A stretch of 7,223 bases of DNA from Anaerolineales bacterium (GCA_026991215.1 JALXBY010000094.1:1-7223); one strand, 5' to 3'; numbered from the stretch's first letter, positions 1-5,773 are shown. Made by a program: numbers and translations. The notes: generated by a model from the letters alone, not told the origin.

Positions 1-279
1 TTCCCCTGGACCCCGGCCACCGTGGTCTACCACCGCCTGACGCCCCAAGAACGGGCCGAGGAGTTCATGCTCATGGGTTTGCGGTTGGTGGAAGAAGGTG
101 TTCCCCTGGGACGCTTTCGTCAGGTCGTGGGCCGCGCTTTCGATGACCTGTACCAGGACGTGGCCCGTACGTTGCAGGCCCAGGGCCTCCTGGAGCGCAC
201 CGCTGTGCGGGTGCGCCTCACCCCCAGGGGCAGGATGCTGGCCAACCAGGTGTTCCAGGCCTTCCTGCTTTCTGCATAG
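1..279 (+). CDS. hemW: HemW-like radical SAM heme chaperone, C-terminal fragment
   Basis: The frame is open from base 1 and ends at TAG (277-279), so only the last 92 residues are present and the true start lies upstream. The visible part matches the C-terminal HemN_C-type domain of HemW, the protein formerly annotated as oxygen-independent coproporphyrinogen III oxidase-like. The matching elements are LTPQERAEEFMLMGLRL, the V-x-L-x-R-F segment, a helix ending in LQAQGLLE, and the terminal LTPRGRMLANQVFQAFL, a winged-helix-like ending typical of the family. The radical SAM cluster motif (CxxxCxxC) would lie upstream and cannot be seen. HemW is a heme-binding chaperone in the cytoplasm; members of the true HemN branch carry out coproporphyrinogen decarboxylation instead. 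Telling HemW from HemN needs the missing N-terminus. The next gene begins 29 nt downstream on the same strand. Confidence 0.85.
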   Translation, partial: FPWTPATVVYHRLTPQERAEEFMLMGLRLVEEGVPLGRFRQVVGRAFDDLYQDVARTLQAQGLLERTAVRVRLTPRGRMLANQVFQAFLLSA

Positions 280-297
280 CCCATTTTGGCGGACATT

Positions 298-302
298 GGA
301 GG
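298..302 (+). promoter_or_regulatory. Shine-Dalgarno site of the glycosyltransferase gene
   Basis: GGAGG lies 6 nt before ATG 309 and fixes this start. It is noted because it contrasts with murD and murC, which lack any such site. Confidence 0.75.
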
Positions 303-308
303 CTGCCC

Positions 309-1145
309 ATGCCCCCGCTGGTGACCATCGTCACGCCCTCCTACAACCAGGCCCGCTTCCTCGAAGACACCATCCGCTCGGTCCTGAACCAGGATTACCC
401 CCACATCGAGTACATCATCGTGGATGGTGGCTCCACCGACGGCAGTGTGGACATCATCCGCAAGTACGAAGACCGCCTGGCCTGGTGGGTCTCGGAGCCG
501 GACCGGGGGCAGGCCCATGCCATCAACAAGGGCTTTGCCCGGGCCCGGGGGGAAATCTGGGCCTGGCTCAATTCCGACGACATCTACACCCCCCACGCGG
601 TGCGGGAGGCCGTGGCCTTCCTGGAGGCCCATCCCGAAGTAGGCATGGTCTATGGCGATGCCCTGTACATCGACGAGGAAAACCGGGTTCTGGGCCGCTT
701 CCCCTCGGCCCAGACGGATTACCGGAAACTGCTGCGGGGGTTCGTGCACATCCCTCAGGCCACGGCCTTCTTCCGGGCCGACCTGGTGCGGGAGGTGGGC
801 TTTTTGGACGAAAGCCTGTATTATGCTTTCGATTACGACCTGTGGGTCCGGCTGGCCCGCCGTGCGGCCCTGCGGTACGTACCCCGGCACTGGGCCTATT
901 TCCGCATCCATCTGGACTCCAAGACCATCCAGGCCGACGACCGGTGCTGGCCGGAGATGTGGCGGGTCTACCGCCGGGAGGGGGGCGGCCTGCTTTCGGT
1001 CATGGCCGCGAAGTATGCGGTCCGGCAGGCCATTGGCCCCCTGTGGCGTCGGCGTCGCCTGTGGTGGCTGCGCCGCGCCCAGCGGCAGGCCAGCACGCGG
1101 GTGCAGGTCGCAGCACCCGGCGCACCGCCTGCTTCAAACCGCTGA
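309..1145 (+). CDS. Family 2 glycosyltransferase (GT-A fold)
   Basis: This 278-residue protein starts at ATG 309, 6 nt after a clear GGAGG (298-302). The N-terminus VTIVTPSYNQARFLEDTI is the classic opening of GT2 enzymes. DGGSTDG (residues 39-45) is the nucleotide-binding loop. GQAHAINKGFARARGE (67-82) precedes NSDD (88-91), the DXD-like motif that holds the metal and the sugar nucleotide. FDYDLWVRLA further on is the usual acceptor-side motif. The catalytic domain covers roughly residues 1-230. The tail is very rich in Arg and Trp (WRRRRLWWLRRAQR) and may lie on the inner face of the membrane. No transmembrane helix or signal peptide is evident. Family members transfer sugars to exopolysaccharide, O-antigen-like or glycolipid acceptors, and the sequence does not reveal donor or acceptor. 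The stop codon TGA (1143-1145) is part of the first unit of a heptamer array. The gene sits between hemW and murD, which suggests an envelope role but does not prove one. Confidence 0.93.
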   Translation: MPPLVTIVTPSYNQARFLEDTIRSVLNQDYPHIEYIIVDGGSTDGSVDIIRKYEDRLAWWVSEPDRGQAHAINKGFARARGEIWAWLNSDDIYTPHAVREAVAFLEAHPEVGMVYGDALYIDEENRVLGRFPSAQTDYRKLLRGFVHIPQATAFFRADLVREVGFLDESLYYAFDYDLWVRLARRAALRYVPRHWAYFRIHLDSKTIQADDRCWPEMWRVYRREGGGLLSVMAAKYAVRQAIGPLWRRRRLWWLRRAQRQASTRVQVAAPGAPPASNR

Positions 1146-1194
1146 CCGCTGACCGCCGACTGCCGACTGCTGACTGCTAACTGCTAACCGCTCC
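1139..1194 (+). repeat. Heptamer array 1, 8 degenerate tandem units between the GT2 gene and murD
   Basis: Eight contiguous 7-bp units with no phase slip: ccgctga, ccgctga, ccgccga, ctgccga, ctgctga, ctgctaa, ctgctaa, ccgctcc. The plus-strand consensus is CYGCYRA. Read on the minus strand and rotated, the units become CAGTTAG, CAGTCAG, CAGTCGG and CGGTCAG, which match arrays 2 and 3. The first unit contains the stop codon of the glycosyltransferase gene. TGA or TAA triplets at 1143, 1150 and 1178 fall in all three plus-strand frames, so the array closes every forward reading frame before murD. Twelve bases (1195-1206) separate it from the murD ATG. Confidence 0.93.
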
Positions 1195-1206
1195 CTTCCG
1201 ATCGCC

Positions 1207-2652
1207 ATGTCCACACCCCTTTTCCCTCCCCTCGAACGTCATCGCCAACCGGCCCCCGAACGCTGGCGGGGCCGGCGGGTGCTGGTCGTGGGTGCGGCCC
1301 GGCAGGGCCTGGCCATGGCCCGTTACCTGGCCCGCCATGCCGCGCGGGTGCGCCTCAACGACCGCAAGCCCTGGGAGGCCCTGACCCAGGCCCGTACCGC
1401 CCTGGCCGACCTGCCCATCGAATGGGTTACCGGCGGCCACCCCTTGGAGGCCCTGGCCGACGTCGAGGCGGTCTTCGTCTCCGGCGGGGTGCCCCTGCAA
1501 CTTCCATTGATTCAGGAAGCCTTGCGGCGGGGGATTCCCGTATATAGCGATGCCCACCTTTTCTTGGAAGTGGCCGTGTGCCCGGTGGTGGGCATCACCG
1601 GCGCTGCGGGCAAGACCACGACCACGACCCTCCTGGGCCGGATGGCCCGGCAGGTTGAAGGTCGGCTGTACCGACGGGTCTGGGTTCTGGGCAACATCGG
1701 CCCGCCCTTGATGGACTACGCGGACCAACTGGCCCCCGAGGACCTGGCCGTGGTGGAACTTTCCAGTTTTCAACTGGAACCGGCCCGGCTTTCCCCCGAG
1801 GTGGGCGTGGTGCTGAACATCACCCCGAACCACCTGGACCGGCACGGCACCATGGAAGCCTACATCGCGGCCAAGGCCAACATCCTCCTGCACCAGGGGC
1901 CGCGGGACTGGGCCGTGTTGGGTCATGAGGAACCCAATGCCTGGGGGCTGCGTCGAAAGGCTCCGGGCCGGCTGGCGGCCTTTGGCCTGAAGCCTGCGCC
2001 CCAATCGGTGCCCCAGGTCTTCCTGCAAGAAGGGTGGTTCGTCTTCCGGGACGCGGCGGGCCGCGCGGTGCCCCTCTTCCCCCAAAGCCTGGTGCGCCTT
2101 GTGGGGGAACACAACTTACGCAACGTGGCCGCCGCGAGCATGGCCGGGTTGTTGGCGGGTCTGGCCCCCCAGGAACTGGCCCAGGGCCTTGAGGGTTTCA
2201 CCGGCGTGCCCCATCGCCTGGAAATCGTACTGGAGCGCAACGGCGTGACCTGGGTCAACGATTCCATCGCCACCACACCGGCCCGCGCCATGGCCGGTAT
2301 CCGGGCCTTTGCCGGGCGTCCCCTCATCCTTTTGGCCGGCGGCAAGGACAAGGACTTGCCCTGGGAGGATTGGGCCGCGGTGGTCCGGGAGCATGTGGAC
2401 GTGCTCATCGTCTTCGGGCCGGCCCGGGAGAAGATTTTCCAGGCTCTGGAACGGGTGCCGGGGGAAAAGCCCCAGGAGGTGGTCGAGGCCAGGGGCCTGC
2501 GCGACGCGGTAGAAGCCGCCGCGCAACGGGCCCGGCCTGGGTATGTGGTCCTGCTTTCGCCCGGCGCGGCCAGTTTCGACGAGTTTCCCAACTTCGAGGT
2601 CCGTGGGCAACGCTTCCGGGAATGGGTCCAGGAGGTGGCAGGCGATTCTTGA
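1207..2652 (+). CDS. murD: UDP-N-acetylmuramoyl-L-alanine--D-glutamate ligase
   Basis: MurD is a cytoplasmic enzyme that uses ATP to add D-glutamate to UDP-MurNAc-L-Ala in peptidoglycan precursor synthesis. The protein has 481 residues, slightly longer than the usual 440-460. An N-terminal Rossmann-like domain begins near residue 24 (RVLVVGAARQGLAMARYLA). The central ATPase domain has GITGAAGKTTTTT (129-141), ELSSFQLE (184-191) and NHLDRHGT (208-215). The C-terminal domain has HNLRNVAAA, the strongly conserved NDSIATTP (351-358), LLAGGKDKD (375-383) and LLSPGAASFDEF (449-460), all characteristic of MurD rather than MurC, MurE or MurF. In the P-loop the usual T-N before GK is A-A. ATG 1207 is chosen because the first domain starts soon after it and no upstream in-frame start was found. 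No Shine-Dalgarno precedes it: the leader is a heptamer array plus a pyrimidine-rich stretch. ftsW follows after 73 nt. Confidence 0.96.
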   Translation: MSTPLFPPLERHRQPAPERWRGRRVLVVGAARQGLAMARYLARHAARVRLNDRKPWEALTQARTALADLPIEWVTGGHPLEALADVEAVFVSGGVPLQLPLIQEALRRGIPVYSDAHLFLEVAVCPVVGITGAAGKTTTTTLLGRMARQVEGRLYRRVWVLGNIGPPLMDYADQLAPEDLAVVELSSFQLEPARLSPEVGVVLNITPNHLDRHGTMEAYIAAKANILLHQGPRDWAVLGHEEPNAWGLRRKAPGRLAAFGLKPAPQSVPQVFLQEGWFVFRDAAGRAVPLFPQSLVRLVGEHNLRNVAAASMAGLLAGLAPQELAQGLEGFTGVPHRLEIVLERNGVTWVNDSIATTPARAMAGIRAFAGRPLILLAGGKDKDLPWEDWAAVVREHVDVLIVFGPAREKIFQALERVPGEKPQEVVEARGLRDAVEAAAQRARPGYVVLLSPGAASFDEFPNFEVRGQRFREWVQEVAGDS

Positions 2653-2701
2653 GGACAGTGGACAGTGGTTAGTGGTCAGTGGACAGTGGACAGTGGTCAG
2701 T
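2653..2701 (+). repeat. Heptamer array 2, 7 tandem units between murD and ftsW
   Basis: Seven contiguous units begin at the first base after the murD TGA: ggacagt, ggacagt, ggttagt, ggtcagt, ggacagt, ggacagt, ggtcagt. The consensus is GGWCAGT, or CAGTGGW after rotation. This is the least degenerate of the three arrays and gives exactly 49 bp. Because 7 is not a multiple of 3, translation of the array would yield a 7-residue periodic peptide (SGQWLVVSGQWTVVS). That frame is open into ftsW but is not thought to be translated. The array is followed by a purine-rich Shine-Dalgarno region and the ftsW ATG. Confidence 0.95.
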
Positions 2702-2705
2702 CAGC

Positions 2706-2717
2706 AGGAGACAGGAG
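2706..2717 (+). promoter_or_regulatory. Tandem Shine-Dalgarno that fixes the ftsW start
   Basis: AGGAGACAGGAG contains two AGGAG cores. The second ends 8 nt before ATG 2726, which is ideal spacing. The frame is open further upstream through array 2 and into murD, so this site is the main reason for placing the ftsW start at 2726 rather than at an earlier in-frame start. Confidence 0.7.
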
Positions 2718-2725
2718 TACGAACC

Positions 2726-4003
2726 ATGCTGGATGCCCGAACACGCGCCCCCATCCCGCCCAAGCCGGACCCCGCGCCGCCCCTCTGGGCGCGGGTGGCC
2801 CGCCAGGCCCAGCGCCTGGATTGGCCCCTGTTGCTTCTGACCGTGCTCATGGTCCTGGGGGGGCTTGTGGTGGTGTATTCCGCCTCCGTGCCCTTTGCCC
2901 TGAGCCGTACCGATAAGGACCCCTACTTCTTCCTCAAGCGCCATGTGCTCTTCGTGGCCCTGGGTATGGTGGGGATGCTCAGTCTGGCCTTCTGGGACTA
3001 CCGTAAACTGCTGCGCCCCCGCTGGCTGTTGCCGCCCACCCTGGGCGGGCTGGTCCTGCTCCTCGTGCTGGACGTGCGCAACTTGGTCACGGGCGAACAC
3101 ATGCGTACCCTGCTCCCCCGGGGGTCCATTCAGCCCGGCGAGTGGATTAAGCCCCTGCTGGTGGTCTACCTGGCCGCCTGGCTGACCCGGAAACGTCGGC
3201 AGTTCACCTCGCCCTGGCAGTTATGGGTGCACGGCGGCACGGTCATCGGCATCGTGGTCTTGCTCCTCATTCTCCAGCCTGACCTGAGCGCAGCGGGCAC
3301 GGCCGGGTTGTTGGGCGTGTTCATGCTGCTTTTGGCCGGGATGCGCACGGTTCAGGTGCTGCTGGCCCTGGCCGCGGCCGGGTTGGCCGCCTTCCTGGGC
3401 CTGCGGGTGGCCATGTGGATGTACCCCCCCGCCGCGGAGCGCTTGAGTACCTACATCATCGCCTGGAAGGACCCGACCCAGGTCCCCGGCCACATGCGGC
3501 AGGCCTTTTTCGCCTTCATCCGGGGCGGCTGGTTTGGCTTAGGGCCGGGCGAGGCCCGGGGTAAAATTTACGCACTGCCCCTTCCCCATACCGATAGCGT
3601 GTACGCGGTCATTGGCGAGGAATGGGGGACGGTCGGGGCCCTGGTGGTGTTGCTCTTGTTCGTGCTCTTCCTCTGGCGGGGCCTGTACCTGGCCGGTCGC
3701 AGCCGGGACCCCTTCGCCCGGTTGCTTTTGGCCGGGATGACCCTGTGGATTGTGCTGGAGGCCTTCATCCACATGGGCGGCATGGTCGGCCTGATTCCCC
3801 AGGCGGGCAACTCCCTGCCCTTCTTCAGTTACGGTGGTTCCAACCTGGTCGCGGCCTTGAGCGCTGTGGGCTTGATGCTGAGCGCAGCCCGCGGCGGTTC
3901 GGAGCCGGAGACGGAGGTCGTGCCCCATGCGGTTGTTGATTTGCGCGGGCGGGACCGGGGGCGGCGTGTACCCGGCCCTGGCCGTGTACCAACGGCTCCC
4001 TGA
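2726..4003 (+). CDS. ftsW: SEDS family peptidoglycan glycosyltransferase FtsW
   Basis: FtsW polymerises lipid II into glycan strands at the septum, working with a class B penicillin-binding protein. This 425-residue polytopic membrane protein has a cytoplasmic N-terminal tail of about 33 residues rich in Pro and Arg, then a first helix ending in VVVYSASV (48-55), and around ten hydrophobic segments. Family signatures are SIQPGEWIKPLLVVYLA (Q136 to E139 is the QPSE-type motif with Gly in place of Ser), GGWFGLGPGEARGKIYALPLPHTDSVYAVIGEE, and PFFSYGGSNLVA (S368-S372). Asp290 in HTDS aligns with the Asp shown to be essential in E. coli FtsW (D297) and RodA (D262). Its place between murD and murG favours FtsW over RodA. 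The last 25 codons (401-425) overlap the start of murG; this Arg, Gly and Pro-rich tail lies beyond the conserved SEDS core. Confidence 0.94.
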   Translation: MLDARTRAPIPPKPDPAPPLWARVARQAQRLDWPLLLLTVLMVLGGLVVVYSASVPFALSRTDKDPYFFLKRHVLFVALGMVGMLSLAFWDYRKLLRPRWLLPPTLGGLVLLLVLDVRNLVTGEHMRTLLPRGSIQPGEWIKPLLVVYLAAWLTRKRRQFTSPWQLWVHGGTVIGIVVLLLILQPDLSAAGTAGLLGVFMLLLAGMRTVQVLLALAAAGLAAFLGLRVAMWMYPPAAERLSTYIIAWKDPTQVPGHMRQAFFAFIRGGWFGLGPGEARGKIYALPLPHTDSVYAVIGEEWGTVGALVVLLLFVLFLWRGLYLAGRSRDPFARLLLAGMTLWIVLEAFIHMGGMVGLIPQAGNSLPFFSYGGSNLVAALSAVGLMLSAARGGSEPETEVVPHAVVDLRGRDRGRRVPGPGRVPTAP

Positions 4004-5024
4004 GACGGACCAGGTCCTTTGGATAGGGACGCAAAAGGGGCTGGAAACCCAACTCGTCCCCCGGGCCGGGATTGCCTATGCCGGCATCCGCGCCGGGGGC
4101 CTGCACGGTGTGGGCCTGACCCGTATGGCCCGCAACGCCTGGGAGACCTGGCGGGGGTACCTTCAGGCCCGTCGGCACCTGCGGGCCTTCCGGCCCCAGG
4201 TGGTGTTCACCACCGGCGGGTACGTGGCCGGGCCCGTGGGCCTGGCCGCCTGGAAACGGGTGCCCCTGGCCCTCTACGTGCCCGACATCGAACCGGGCAT
4301 GGCCTTGAAGACCCTGTCCCGGCTGGCTACCCACATTTTCCTCACCGTGGAAGAAAGCCGGGCCTTCTTCCCCCACGCTTCGACCCAGGTCGTGGGCTAC
4401 CCGGTGCGCAAGGAGATTCTGGCCTGGGACCGAGACCGGGGCCGGCAGGCCCTGAACCTGCCGGAAGATGCGCCGGTGCTTTTGGTCTTTGGCGGCAGCC
4501 TGGGCGCCCGTTCCATCAACCTGGCCCTGCTGGAGGCCCTGCCGCGGCTGCTGCCCCGCATGTACGTGGTGCACATCTCAGGCCGCCGCGACTGGCCCAT
4601 GGTGGAGGAACGTATCCAGGACCTGCCTCCAGACCTGCGGGAGCGGTACCGCGCGTTCCCTTATCTGCACGAAACCATGGGCGCGGCCCTGGCCGCGGCG
4701 GACCTGGCCGTCGCCAGGGCCGGCGCTTCGACCCTGGGGGAACTGCCAGCCCATGGCCTGCCCGCTGTGCTCGTGCCGTACCCCTATGCCTGGCGTTACC
4801 AGCAGGTGAACGCCCGTTACCTGGCCGAGCGTGGGGCCGCCATAATTCTTCCGGACGAACGGCTTCCCCAAGACCTGGCCCCGTTGGTTTTGGACCTGAT
4901 GGCCGACCCTGCACGACGCCAGGCCATGGCCCGGGCCATGCGGGGCCTGTTCCGGCCTCAGGCCGCGGAGCACATCGCCGAGGGCTTGCGTCAACTCGCC
5001 GGGGAGGGAGCAACGCATGGTTAG
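3927..5024 (+). CDS. murG: UDP-N-acetylglucosamine--N-acetylmuramyl-(pentapeptide) pyrophosphoryl-undecaprenol GlcNAc transferase
   Basis: MurG transfers GlcNAc from UDP-GlcNAc to lipid I, making lipid II on the cytoplasmic face of the membrane. The 365-residue GT-B protein starts with MRLLICAGGTGGGVYPALAV, the N-terminal glycine loop (GGTGG at residues 8-12), which confirms ATG 3927. GGAGG at 3913-3917 lies 9 nt upstream, inside ftsW. A second domain begins near VLLVFGGSLGARSIN (G189-G190-S191). The donor-site region has RAGASTLGE (264-272), where Glu272 matches the conserved UDP-GlcNAc-binding Glu, followed by GLPAVLVPYPYAWRYQQVNA. Residue 13 is Gly, where E. coli and most homologues have His (GGTGGH). 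The start overlaps ftsW by 77 nt and the end overlaps the next gene by 8 nt, which suggests translational coupling. Length is normal for MurG. Confidence 0.96.
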   Translation: MRLLICAGGTGGGVYPALAVYQRLPETDQVLWIGTQKGLETQLVPRAGIAYAGIRAGGLHGVGLTRMARNAWETWRGYLQARRHLRAFRPQVVFTTGGYVAGPVGLAAWKRVPLALYVPDIEPGMALKTLSRLATHIFLTVEESRAFFPHASTQVVGYPVRKEILAWDRDRGRQALNLPEDAPVLLVFGGSLGARSINLALLEALPRLLPRMYVVHISGRRDWPMVEERIQDLPPDLRERYRAFPYLHETMGAALAAADLAVARAGASTLGELPAHGLPAVLVPYPYAWRYQQVNARYLAERGAAIILPDERLPQDLAPLVLDLMADPARRQAMARAMRGLFRPQAAEHIAEGLRQLAGEGATHG

Positions 5025-5598
5025 CATTCTGGCCCTGTTTTGGACCTTCGTGGTTGTGTTTGGCCTCATGGGATTCTTACGGGGATGGGCCAAGGAACTC
5101 ATCAATACGATTGCCTTGATTTGGGGCATCACCTTCGTCACCGTGATGGAACGGTATTTCCCGGCCCAAATCTTCCCCCAGGGGCAGTCCGCGGCCGCGT
5201 TCTACACCCGGGCTCTGGTGGTCACCGTGGTTCTGTTCTTCGGGTTCCATACCCCCCGCGTCCGCCAGATGCAGGCCCGCACCAGACGGGAAACCGTACG
5301 GGACATGCTCCTGGGCTTCGTCTTGGGGCTGTTTAACGGGTTTTTGTTGATGTCCACCCTGCTTTACTATTTGAAGCAGGCGGGGTACCCGCTGCCCTGG
5401 ATGATCTCACCGGAGGTGGCCGCCCAATTCACGCACCCGGACCCCCGCGTCCAGGAGCAACTCTCGAAAATGGTGCAACGGCTTCCTGAGCAGGTCGATG
5501 GTCTCATTCGCTGGTCGCTGCCCCAACGTCTGGGCTGGCCCGGTATGATTATCGCCTCCATCGTCGCCGGCGTGCTCATCATCGTGCTTTTTATTTGA
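5017..5598 (+). CDS. CvpA-like integral membrane protein
   Basis: The protein has 193 residues. The N-terminal hydrophobic segment (about 4-19) followed by GFLRGWAKELINTIALIWGI (19-38) resembles the CvpA family opening (G-x-x-R-G-x-x-x-E). Further hydrophobic segments lie near 66-80 and 98-118 (MLLGFVLGLFNGFLLMSTLLYYL, like the CvpA L-L-G-x-x-x-G pattern). A soluble stretch of about 50 residues, with HPDPRVQEQLSKMVQRLPEQ, leads to an extra C-terminal hydrophobic helix (about 175-193), so five segments are likely rather than the usual four. E. coli CvpA is linked to colicin V production and envelope stress tolerance; the molecular function is poorly known. The start at 5017 overlaps the murG stop and follows GGGGAGGGAG (5001-5010). 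Its position between murG and murC suggests a cell-wall role, which is inference. Family assignment is moderate because the sequence is divergent. Confidence 0.75.
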   Translation: MVSILALFWTFVVVFGLMGFLRGWAKELINTIALIWGITFVTVMERYFPAQIFPQGQSAAAFYTRALVVTVVLFFGFHTPRVRQMQARTRRETVRDMLLGFVLGLFNGFLLMSTLLYYLKQAGYPLPWMISPEVAAQFTHPDPRVQEQLSKMVQRLPEQVDGLIRWSLPQRLGWPGMIIASIVAGVLIIVLFI

Positions 5599-5773
5599 GC
5601 GCGGTCCGCAGTGCGCAGTCGGCAGTCGGCGGTCTGCAGTCGGCAGTGAGCGGTCGGCGAACGGCCATTGACTATCAACGACCGACGACCGACGAACGAC
5701 CATCGACGATCGACCAACGACGAACGACCATCGACCAACGACCATCGACGATCGACGATCGACCACAACCACC
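5599..5773 (+). repeat. Heptamer array 3, 25 phased units filling the whole gap before murC
   Basis: The gap is exactly 175 bp, or 25 x 7, running from the first base after the cvpA TGA to the last base before the murC ATG. In this register the fourth base of all 25 units is C. The first eight units (5599-5654) have the form NNGCRGT (for example cggcagt, ctgcagt) and rotate to CAGTCGG. Three intermediate units follow (cggcgaa, cggccat, tgactat). The units from 5676 have the form CGACSAH (cgaccat, cgacgat, cgaccaa, cgacgaa), and the last two (cgaccac, aaccacc) fade out. On the minus strand this second block reads as TGGTCGA or TGGTCGT, so it resembles the first block inverted. Short frames through it are open on both strands, but their periodic Ser, Asp, Arg and Val-rich products look like repeat artefacts. 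No tRNA, terminator or promoter was recognised here. Confidence 0.95.
5651..5691 (+). other. Possible RNA stem-loop at the orientation switch of array 3
   Basis: CGGTCGGCG (5651-5659) can pair with 5683-5691, giving 8 base pairs around one G-A mismatch (5657/5685) with a loop of about 23 nt. It forms because the two halves of array 3 have opposite orientation. An alternative partner for CGGTCG is CGACCG at 5679-5684. No U-tract follows, so it is not a rho-independent terminator. Biological relevance is unknown. Confidence 0.3.

Noticed and set aside
280..308. Promoter between hemW and the GT2 gene
   Set aside because: Only 29 bp are available and no paired -35/-10 elements were found; co-transcription is simpler.
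98..1180. Plus-strand open frame of 360 codons overlapping hemW and the GT2 gene
   Set aside because: It is out of frame with the recognised genes and has a Pro, Gly and Arg-rich composition typical of a frame-shadow translation.
2653..2701. TRAP-like RNA-binding site made of regularly spaced CAG or UAG triplets
   Set aside because: TRAP targets have (G/U)AG triplets at shorter 5-6 nt period, usually about 11 copies. The 7-nt period and CAG core do not fit, and no trp gene is nearby.
5599..5773. CRISPR array
   Set aside because: The units are 7 bp with no spacers; CRISPR repeats are about 23-47 bp separated by unique spacers.
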